Shown here in pieces: positions 1 through 6,844 of a DNA stretch of 37,308 bases. The position numbers were made by a program, and so were the translations under genes. Numbering within the stretch: position 1 is the stretch's first letter; every line of letters starts with the position of its first letter. The notes beneath the pieces are model-generated. The model saw only the letters and a program-made list of their open reading frames with translations. It was not told the DNA's origin and searched no databases. Origin of the DNA: Acidobacteriota bacterium (GTDB lineage: Bacteria; Acidobacteriota; Terriglobia; Acidiferrales; UBA7541); the NCBI GenBank assembly GCA_003152355.1, contig PMAA01000193.1:1-37308 (forward strand), in the 5' to 3' direction.

Positions 1-340
1 CCCTTCGGCTACGCTCGGGGCAGGCTGAGGGGTTCACTCCAATCTTCCGCGGCTGAAGCCGAAGAGATCGAAGTGCAGATCTTTTCGGAGCGCTGAAGCG
101 CTCCTCTCCCGCATAAATGCGGGAGCTCCCACCAAGCCGGAAAGACCTCACCTCTGGTGCGTGTCGTCCGGCAACGATCTCGCACGCATGCTCGATTGCG
201 CGATTCTCGTCTGAAGATGCCGCACGAAAACCGGTGCGGCGCTACAGGTGAAGATCAAGAGATTCGTTGCGGACGGAATTGACATCTTCGGCGTTTTGTC
301 CAATCCTTGAATGTTTCAAGCGTCTCTCGAGAGGGTATAG
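1..340. other. Non-coding leader with a cluster of small hairpins
   Basis: I see no convincing gene here. The stretch holds several short perfect inverted repeats: cggc-tgaa-gccg near 51-62, ggagcgc-tgaa-gcgctcc at 87-104, ctcccgcat-aa-atgcgggag at 106-125, and gccgcac...gtgcggc at 219-240 followed by gctaca. None has a clear T-run, so they are not ordinary intrinsic terminators. They resemble dispersed intergenic palindromes rather than operators. The last 15 bases carry a purine stretch (gagagg) that may be the ribosome binding site of the phosphofructokinase gene. Confidence 0.6.
87..125. repeat. Two adjacent perfect hairpins, TGAA and TAAA loops
   Basis: A 7-bp stem with loop TGAA (87-104) is followed directly by a hairpin of up to 9 bp (106-125). 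The sequence gggagctccc at 121-130 is itself a perfect palindrome. The TGAA/TTCA-type loop recurs at 35177-35194. I read these as members of a dispersed intergenic palindrome family; the role is unknown. Confidence 0.6.
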
Positions 341-1516
341 ATGGCATCCGGCGGAAAAATCGGCATCCTGACGGGCGGCGGCGACGTTCCCGGGCTCAAT
401 TCGGTGATCAAGTCAGCGGTATATCGCGCGAGCGAGATGGGCCGCGAAGTGATCGGCATTCGTAGAGGGTGGGAAGGGCTCACGCATCTTGATGCATCGC
501 AGGAAGTGGATGCGCGCTACATACGGCATCTGACGCGCGAGAGCACGCGCGCCATCGATCGCAGCGGCGGGACTGTGCTGCACACTTCGCGGACGAATCC
601 CATGCGCATCTCGAAAAACCGGCTGCCCGCGAACATTCCGCAGTCGGAACTCGATAAACTTACGACCGACGGAAAGACGTATAACTTCACGCCAATCGTG
701 CTACGCAATCTCGAACGGCTGGGCATCGGCTGCCTGATCGTCATCGGCGGCGACGATACGCTGGGATTCGCGGCCGCGCTCGATAAACTCGGCGTCCCAT
801 TGATGGCGATTCCGAAAACGATGGATAACGACGTCCAGGGCACTGAGTACTGCATTGGCTTTTCGACCGCGATTACGCGCGCGAAAGAGTTGATCAACCG
901 GCAGCGAACCACACTTGGCTCGCATGAACGCATCGGGATATTCCGGATTTTCGGACGGGATGCGGGATTCACAGCGCTCTACACGGCTTACGTTACGTCG
1001 GCGCGTTGCGTGATTCCCGAATATCCGTTCGACCTCGATCTTCTTGTGAAACTTCTCATGGACGACAAGCGGAACAATCCTAGCAACTACGCTTTCATTA
1101 TCGCGTCGGAAGGCGCGGTGTGGACGGGGCAGAAGGCCGAGGATTACGGCGAAGCCGACGCGTACGGACATCGCAAAAAAGTGGACATCGGCCACGCGCT
1201 GGCCGAAATCCTGCGCCAGCGAACCGGCGAAGAAACCATGACGAGCGACCTGACTTACGATTTGCGAAGCGGCGATCCTGATGCCGTGGATCAGGTGGTG
1301 GCAACGACATTTGCGAACGTTGCGTTCGATCTGATCGGAGACAAAGTTTACGGACGAATGATGGCCATTCGGGAAGGGCTATACTCCCATGCGCCGCTTC
1401 CCGACCACGCGCTCGGGCCGCGCACGGTAGATATCGAGAAACTTTACAACACTAAGCGCTACCGGCCGCGTTACGCCGGAAAACTGGGCGCACCTGTGTT
1501 TCTTATTTCCGCGTAG
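341..1516 (+). CDS. pfkA: 6-phosphofructokinase, probably pyrophosphate-dependent type
   Basis: Phosphorylates fructose 6-phosphate to fructose 1,6-bisphosphate in cytosolic glycolysis. The 391-aa protein carries the phosphate-donor loop TGGGDVPGLN (residues 11-20), GGDDT (136-140) and PKTMDND (158-164), with D162 in the position of the catalytic base. In ATP-dependent bacterial enzymes the residue after GGD is glycine and the residue before the TxDND threonine is also glycine. Here they are D139 and K159, the pair known as the hallmark of PPi-dependent enzymes, which work reversibly. The overall sequence resembles the actinobacterial-type PFK clade. The start at 341 follows a purine-rich gagagg about 5 nt upstream. 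The gene stands alone, with a palindrome-rich spacer in front. Family is certain; donor specificity is inferred from two residues. Confidence 0.93.
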   Translation: MASGGKIGILTGGGDVPGLNSVIKSAVYRASEMGREVIGIRRGWEGLTHLDASQEVDARYIRHLTRESTRAIDRSGGTVLHTSRTNPMRISKNRLPANIPQSELDKLTTDGKTYNFTPIVLRNLERLGIGCLIVIGGDDTLGFAAALDKLGVPLMAIPKTMDNDVQGTEYCIGFSTAITRAKELINRQRTTLGSHERIGIFRIFGRDAGFTALYTAYVTSARCVIPEYPFDLDLLVKLLMDDKRNNPSNYAFIIASEGAVWTGQKAEDYGEADAYGHRKKVDIGHALAEILRQRTGEETMTSDLTYDLRSGDPDAVDQVVATTFANVAFDLIGDKVYGRMMAIREGLYSHAPLPDHALGPRTVDIEKLYNTKRYRPRYAGKLGAPVFLISA

Positions 1517-1656
1517 TCTTGGCATAACCTTGCGGCCGCCGATATACCGAGGCGGAATACGGCCGCTGACGAGCCGGATTGGGTCATGTTCTCTTTCGTA
1601 AACACCTCAAATGGCACGAGATTGAGAAAACAGTAAAATATTGGTACGTTGGTTCG

Positions 1657-2001
1657 ATGGCAATTCAGCCGAGCCCGGATACGAAGTCGCAAAAGCGCCG
1701 CCGAAGCCAGCGTTTGAAAGCCCGCGTAACGATTGAAGTGAGGGCTCAAACTGCGGAAAAGCAGAGCGTTACGGAAAAGACCGAAGCATTGATCATCAAC
1801 GCTCACGGTGGGCTGATCCTTCTCTCGATGAAAGTTGCGCCAGATCAGCTGGTTACTGTGGTGAATTTGAAGACCGGGGACGAACTGCTGTCGCGGGTGA
1901 CTTCACTTGGGCCGAGCTTTATGGGGAAGACGGAAGTCGGAGTGGAATTCATCAAGCCATCTCCGCAATTTTGGGACGTATCGCCAGTATCGAGCCACTA
2001 A
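1657..2001 (+). CDS. PilZ-like domain protein
   Basis: A small 114-aa protein, predicted cytosolic, that looks like a stand-alone PilZ domain. The N-terminal RRRSQR cluster (about residues 11-16) matches the arginine-rich c-di-GMP-binding switch of PilZ. NAHGGLI (about residues 46-52) replaces the usual D/N-x-S-x-x-G motif, and the C-terminal VGVEF strand is typical. Because NAHGG lacks the usual serine, nucleotide binding is uncertain, and it may be a degenerate PilZ. The ORF track starts at 1579, but those first 26 codons read as non-coding, and the ATG at 1657 precedes a plausible short N-terminus. I see no clear Shine-Dalgarno sequence. A TAAAAT hexamer at 1633-1638 could be a -10 box, giving a very short leader. 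Confidence 0.7.
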   Translation: MAIQPSPDTKSQKRRRSQRLKARVTIEVRAQTAEKQSVTEKTEALIINAHGGLILLSMKVAPDQLVTVVNLKTGDELLSRVTSLGPSFMGKTEVGVEFIKPSPQFWDVSPVSSH

Positions 2002-2353
2002 GCCTGCGCGGCGTATTCCGCGTTGTTAGCCATTCAAAGACAATCCACGTTTCAGAGCCAAGACGCTCCAGCGTTAGGTGATGGACGTCGATTGCATGGG
2101 TTCCCGGAGGCGGGGGCTTGCGGGCTCTGATTGAATTCGTGCCGCCCCCTGACCTGGATGTTTGGTGGTCATCTCTCGATGAACCGCCGTCTAGCCGCTT
2201 CTCGATTGGATGTTTCGTGGCGATCTCCTACCTCGACTAACCGGCTCACTTTAAGTCCGAATCGGAGTCCAACTTCGAAGCGTCTAATGTGGAGTTTGGA
2301 GTTGAAGTGTCCTAAGATGTTTGGTCTGCCCTTCAGGAGAATTTTCGCGCTGT
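2002..2353. other. Intergenic region without a supported gene
   Basis: The 352 bases between the PilZ-like gene and the efflux operon contain no ORF with convincing composition. The 80-aa ORF at 2131-2373 has no recognisable features and overlaps the efflux gene start. A 28-nt stretch at 2104-2130 is nearly repeated at 11112-11139. A purine-rich aggaga at 2335-2340 is the likely ribosome binding site for the gene starting at 2354. I found no clear promoter. Confidence 0.5.
2104..2130 (+). repeat. Imperfect repeat, copy 1 (pairs with 11112-11139)
   Basis: The segment shares ccgga, ggcgg, ggc and a 12-nt identical tail tgcgggctctga with 11112-11139, in the same order and spacing apart from one inserted base. 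In one reading frame both copies encode a GGGLRAL-like string, so they may be remnants of a common coding sequence. Confidence 0.35.
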
Positions 2354-3556
2354 ATGTGTGTTACACCAAGTAAACGCTCGGAGTTGCAGGTGCGTCCCGC
2401 GTATCGCAAAAGGCGAGCCACGTTGGCGGACGTCCGCGCGCTGAGCGTTGCGGCCGTCCTCCTCATGGTGGTCTCGGCGAGCTGCGCCGGTTGCGCGAAG
2501 AAGGACGCCTCGGCGGAAGGGCCGCCGCCTGCTGTCGCCGTGAAAACGATCGTCGCGGAGAACGCCACGATCCCGGATGAATCGGAGTATCTCGCCACGC
2601 TGAAGTCGCGGAACTCGGCTACGATCAATCCGCAGGTCGAAGGGTCGATCACAAAAATCTTCGTTAAATCGGGTGACCGCGTTGCGGCGGGCAAATCGCT
2701 GATGGAAATTGATCCGATCAAACAGCAGGCGACGTTGCAAAGCCAGACGGCGGCACGGTCTGCGCAAGAGGCAACTCTCTCCTACGCGAAGGTGCAGCTC
2801 GATCGAGAGAAAAAACTGTACGACGCGGGCATCGTAGCGAAGCAGGAGCTCGACCAGGCACAAACTACGTACGATGCCGCCGAGAAGCAGCTCGAATCAC
2901 TGCAAGCGCAGGAAAACGAACAGCAGGTCGAGCTGCATTATTACAGCGTCATCGCGCCTTCGAGCGGACTTATCGGCGACGTGCCGGTACGCGTGGGGGA
3001 TCGCGTCACGACGACGACGATGCTAACGACCGTGGATGAACCAGGGAGCCTTGAAGCGTACATTTCTGTTCCCGTCGAAAACGCAAAAAATCTGAAGATT
3101 GGGCTGCCCGTGCAGTTGCTCGATCCTACCGGAGCGGTAACCGACGAGACGCGGATTGATTTCATTTCGCCGCAAACCGATTCTTCGACCCAATCCGTGC
3201 TGGCGAAAGCCACGGTCAGCAATCCGAAGGATATCTTGCGCACCGCCCAATTCGCGCGGGCGCGGATCATCTGGGGAACACATCAGGGAACGTTGATTCC
3301 GGTACTCGCGGTGTCGCGGATCAACGGCCAGTATTTCGCGTTCGTCGCCGAGAAGTCCGGCGCCGCAACGGTCGCGAAACAGCGCTTGCTGCACGTCGGC
3401 GATCTCGTCGGTAATAGCTACGCTGTGCTCGACGGAATCAAGCCGGGCGATCACATCATCGTCGAGGGAACGCAAATCCTCGGCGACGGGTCCCCAATCG
3501 TCGAGTCTCCGGCCGAAACTTCCGCAAGGGCTGCTGCCGGGGCGCCACAATCCTGA
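2354..3556 (+). CDS. RND efflux membrane fusion protein (AcrA/MexA family lipoprotein)
   Basis: Periplasmic adaptor that links an inner-membrane RND pump to an outer-membrane channel. From the ATG at 2354 the protein is 400 aa. A hydrophobic segment (ALSVAAVLLMVVSASC) ends in cysteines followed by KKD, fitting a lipoprotein signal whose exact lipidated cysteine (SASC or CAGC) is unclear. Then come a lipoyl half-motif (INPQVEGSITKIFVKSGD), a long alpha-hairpin rich in Q/E/A, the second lipoyl half (YYSVIAPSSGLIGDVPVRVG) and beta-barrel/membrane-proximal domains. I prefer 2354 over the track start 2321 because aggaga lies 13 nt upstream of it, while 2321 has no ribosome site. It is followed after 20 nt by the pump gene, so the two form an operon. 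Substrate unknown. Confidence 0.9.
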   Translation: MCVTPSKRSELQVRPAYRKRRATLADVRALSVAAVLLMVVSASCAGCAKKDASAEGPPPAVAVKTIVAENATIPDESEYLATLKSRNSATINPQVEGSITKIFVKSGDRVAAGKSLMEIDPIKQQATLQSQTAARSAQEATLSYAKVQLDREKKLYDAGIVAKQELDQAQTTYDAAEKQLESLQAQENEQQVELHYYSVIAPSSGLIGDVPVRVGDRVTTTTMLTTVDEPGSLEAYISVPVENAKNLKIGLPVQLLDPTGAVTDETRIDFISPQTDSSTQSVLAKATVSNPKDILRTAQFARARIIWGTHQGTLIPVLAVSRINGQYFAFVAEKSGAATVAKQRLLHVGDLVGNSYAVLDGIKPGDHIIVEGTQILGDGSPIVESPAETSARAAAGAPQS

Positions 3557-3576
3557 GGCCGGGCTAAAACGAATTC

Positions 3577-6500
3577 ATGTTCGTTGACTTCTTCATCAAG
3601 CGGCCAATCTTTGCCACGGTTTGCGCGCTTCTGATTATTCTCGCGGGCGCCGTTTCGATTCCGACGCTGCCCGTGGCGCAGTTCCCCAATCTCGCCCCTC
3701 CGCAAGTAACCGTATCGGCTTCCTACAACGGCGCGAGCGCGCAGACGGTGGAGACTTCCGTCACGATTCCGCTGGAGCAGCAAATCAACGGCGTCGAGGG
3801 CATGAAGTACATGACTTCGACGAGCGGAAACGATGGCTCGTGCGGGATCACGGTGACGTTCGACGTGTCGCGCAACGTGGACCTTGCCGCGGTGGACGTG
3901 CAAAATCGCGTCAACACGGCGCTCGGGCGTATGCCGAACGAGGTTAAGACCACTGGCATTACGATCACGAAGGCGGCGAGCGGTTTCGTTCTCGGAGCGG
4001 GCGTTTATGCCGAGAACGGCGAGTACGACAGTCTGTTTATCAGCAACTATGTGGACATCTACGTTCGCGACGCTCTGAAGCGCGTACACGGTGTCGCCGA
4101 CGTCTTTAATTTTTCGCCGCGCGAATACTCGATGCGACTTTGGCTCGACCCCACGCGACTCGCGAGCCGCGGGCTGACTGCCACGGATGTCGTCAGCGCG
4201 CTCACCGAACAAAATGTTCAGGTGGCGGCCGGCGAAGTCGGGCAGCCGCCGTCCATTCCCGGCCAGATGTATCAGATAAGTGTCCGCGCCGTTGGCCGGC
4301 TTACAGAACCTTCCGAGTTCGACAACATTATTTTGAAAACGGGAAATGACGGCACGCTGATTCGATTGAAGGATGTTGGGCGAGCGGAGCTTGGCGCCGA
4401 AAGCTACGCTTCGAATCTGCGATTCAACGGCCACGATGCGATCGGGTTCGGCGTCACGCAGCTTCCCGGCGCCAATGCGCTCGATGTGGATCGCGAAGTG
4501 AAAGCGGAATTGATACGCCTTTCGAAGCGGTTCCCTCCCGGATTAAAAGCCGCCGTTGCGTTCGACTCGACGACGGTGATCGGCGAGTCCATTCGAGATG
4601 TTCTCTACACGTTGCTCGAGGCAATTTTTCTCGTCATCGCGGTCATCTACATTTTCCTTCAGGATTGGCGCACAACGATTATTCCGGCAGTGACGATTCC
4701 CGTTTCGCTCGTCGGCACGTTTGTGTTCGTGAAGATGCTGGGGTTTTCGATCAACACGCTGACACTCTTCGGAATTACGCTGGCCACCGGACTCGTCGTA
4801 GACGACGCGATCGTGGTGATTGAAAACGTCGAGCGGCATATCGCCGAGGGCGTTGCAGACGCGCACGATGCTGCGTCGGTTGCGATGGACGAAGTTGCCG
4901 GCGCTGTGGTGGCGACGTCGCTCGTGCTCGTGGCCGTGTTCGTTCCGGTGGCATTTTTTCCCGGGACAACGGGAATTCTCTTCCGCCAATTTGCGCTGAC
5001 GATCGCGTTCTCCGTGTCGATATCGGCGTTCAACGCTCTGACGCTGACTCCGGCGCTCTCCGCGCTATTGCTGGGGCACGTGCGTGGGGAGACGGGCGCG
5101 ATTTGGAGGGCGTTTAATCGCGGCGTGGCGGGAATGACGCAGGCTTATCGAAAAACGCTCCATCACATCATGCGATGGCAAGTTGCCGCGCTCATCGTGT
5201 TTCTCTGCGGGCTCGGACTCACTTACTTTCTTTACCAAAAAGTTCCGCGCGGCTTCATTCCTGACGAGGACGCCGGCTATTTCATCATCGCGGTGCAAGC
5301 GCCGCAGGGCGCCTCGCTCGCCTACACGACGAACATTTTTGGACAGGTGGAAGCGGCGCTAAGCAAGTCTCCGGAAATTGAGGGCGCATTCAGCGTCGTG
5401 GGATTCAGCTTCAGCGGCAGCGCGCCGAATCTGGGCCTCGCGTTCGCGAGCCTTAAACCATTCGATCAGCGGCAGGGCGAGCAACACTCGGTGGCCACGG
5501 TGATCGGCCGGTTGCGCGAACCTTTGAGTCATATTTCGGGCGCCATCGTTGTTCCGTTTTCTCCGCCTGCGGTGCAGGGACTCGGAAATTTCGGGGGCTT
5601 CCAATTCATGGTGGAAGATTTGGGCGGGAATACGGTGCAAGCACTCTCGCAAGCGACGAACGCATTGGCGGCCCAGGGAAACGCGAGCAGCGATTTGCGG
5701 GGTCTCTTTACGAGCTTCACGGCAAACGACCCGCAGTTTGTCGTCACCTTCGATCGCGAAAAAGCGAAGGGCCTCGGCGTGCCATTGAGTCAAATTACCG
5801 ACGCGCTGCAAGTCTACATGGGGTCAATTTACGTGAATGATTTTGACTTCAACAATCGCGCGTATCGCGTCTACATCCAGGCGGATAAACAATTTCGTTC
5901 GTCACCGCAAGACTTGCAGCAATATTACGTGCGAGCGGCGTCGGGCGCGATGGTGCCGCTGCAAAGCGTGATTCGCGTCGAGACGGTGGCCTCGCCGCAA
6001 GTGATCAGCCACTACAATTTGTTCCGCTCCGCTGAAATTGACGGCTCGGCCGCGCCCCGCCGCAGTTCGGGCGATGCCATCGCGGCGATGGACAAGCTGG
6101 CGACTCGCGTGCTGCCGCGAGGATTCGGATACGAATGGACGGGGCTGTCTCTCGAAGAATTGCAATCCGGCAGCACGACTGTGGTGCTATTCAGTCTCGG
6201 CTTGCTCGTGGTGTATCTGACGCTCGCCGCGCAATATGAAAGTTTCTCCCTGCCATTGATCGTTCTTTTTGCGGTGCCGATGGCGCTGCTCGGAGCGCTC
6301 GCCGCTCAATCGCTGCGCGGTCTCGAAAATGACGTGTACTGCCAAATCGGTCTGGTCATGCTGATCGGGCTTTCGAGCAAGAACGCGATTCTGATTGTCG
6401 AATTCGCGGAACAGTTGCGCCGCAAGTTTGGCCTCAGCATTGTGGAGGCGTCCATCGAAGCGGCGCGAATCCGGCTGCGGCCGATTCTGATGACTTCGCT

Positions 6501-6723
6501 CGCGTTTATTTTCGGCGTTCTTCCACTCGTGCTGGCGCGAGGCGCGGGACGAGTGGGGCGGCAATCGGTGGGAACGACCGTGTTCGGCGGAATGATCGCG
6601 GCGACGTCGCTCAATCTTCTATTTATTCCCGTGCTGTACGTGATCGTGAAGGGTTTGCAGGAACGGTTGATGCCGGAACGCCATGCTGCTACGCCCGCTA
6701 CACATCCGGAAACCGGCGACTGA
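3577..6723 (+). CDS. RND multidrug efflux permease (HAE1, AcrB/MexB family)
   Basis: Proton-driven inner-membrane transporter of 1048 aa, the normal length for the HAE1 family. The start MFVDFFIKRPIFA is the canonical cytoplasmic amphipathic helix plus TM1. The proton-relay aspartates are present as D409-D410 in GLVVDDAIVV (AcrB D407/D408), and the partner lysine is K935 in GLSSKNAILIVEF (AcrB K940). Both large periplasmic loops are present, so the pump looks intact. It lies 20 nt after the adaptor gene and is cotranscribed with it. No TolC/OprM-type channel follows; the next gene is a glycosidase with its own promoter-like region. A small GC hairpin after the stop may end the operon. Substrates cannot be read from sequence. 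Confidence 0.95.
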   Translation: MFVDFFIKRPIFATVCALLIILAGAVSIPTLPVAQFPNLAPPQVTVSASYNGASAQTVETSVTIPLEQQINGVEGMKYMTSTSGNDGSCGITVTFDVSRNVDLAAVDVQNRVNTALGRMPNEVKTTGITITKAASGFVLGAGVYAENGEYDSLFISNYVDIYVRDALKRVHGVADVFNFSPREYSMRLWLDPTRLASRGLTATDVVSALTEQNVQVAAGEVGQPPSIPGQMYQISVRAVGRLTEPSEFDNIILKTGNDGTLIRLKDVGRAELGAESYASNLRFNGHDAIGFGVTQLPGANALDVDREVKAELIRLSKRFPPGLKAAVAFDSTTVIGESIRDVLYTLLEAIFLVIAVIYIFLQDWRTTIIPAVTIPVSLVGTFVFVKMLGFSINTLTLFGITLATGLVVDDAIVVIENVERHIAEGVADAHDAASVAMDEVAGAVVATSLVLVAVFVPVAFFPGTTGILFRQFALTIAFSVSISAFNALTLTPALSALLLGHVRGETGAIWRAFNRGVAGMTQAYRKTLHHIMRWQVAALIVFLCGLGLTYFLYQKVPRGFIPDEDAGYFIIAVQAPQGASLAYTTNIFGQVEAALSKSPEIEGAFSVVGFSFSGSAPNLGLAFASLKPFDQRQGEQHSVATVIGRLREPLSHISGAIVVPFSPPAVQGLGNFGGFQFMVEDLGGNTVQALSQATNALAAQGNASSDLRGLFTSFTANDPQFVVTFDREKAKGLGVPLSQITDALQVYMGSIYVNDFDFNNRAYRVYIQADKQFRSSPQDLQQYYVRAASGAMVPLQSVIRVETVASPQVISHYNLFRSAEIDGSAAPRRSSGDAIAAMDKLATRVLPRGFGYEWTGLSLEELQSGSTTVVLFSLGLLVVYLTLAAQYESFSLPLIVLFAVPMALLGALAAQSLRGLENDVYCQIGLVMLIGLSSKNAILIVEFAEQLRRKFGLSIVEASIEAARIRLRPILMTSLAFIFGVLPLVLARGAGRVGRQSVGTTVFGGMIAATSLNLLFIPVLYVIVKGLQERLMPERHAATPATHPETGD

Positions 6724-6727
6724 TACT

Positions 6728-6758
6728 CGCGCTTCGCGCGCTTTCGTCTTCGTTTATT
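6728..6758 (+). terminator. Possible intrinsic terminator of the RND operon
   Basis: Just after the pump stop codon, cgcgc-ttc-gcgcg forms a short all-GC stem, followed by a T-rich tail (ctttcgtcttcgttta). The stem is only 5 bp, so this is a moderate call. Confidence 0.4.
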
Positions 6759-6765
6759 CCTGTTA

Positions 6766-6780
6766 CCGTTTATTAAACGG
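6766..6780 (+). promoter_or_regulatory. Operator-like palindrome CCGTTTATTAAACGG
   Basis: A perfect 7+1+7 inverted repeat lies 65 nt upstream of the exo-glucosaminidase ATG. Fourteen of its bases (CCGTTTATTAAACG) recur at 11032-11045 upstream of the APC permease, in the same orientation relative to that gene. This suggests a shared transcription-factor site. A TAGAAT hexamer at 6802-6807 downstream of it could be the -10 element. Confidence 0.5.
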
Positions 6781-6844
6781 TGCGAGCATCAGACGGCGTG
6801 GTAGAATGCGCGGACGCTTTTCGCATTTCGATTCGAGGGATTGC

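Noticed and set aside
2131-2373. 80-aa + strand ORF upstream of the RND operon
   Set aside because: No domain, no ribosome site, and it overlaps the better supported adaptor gene start.
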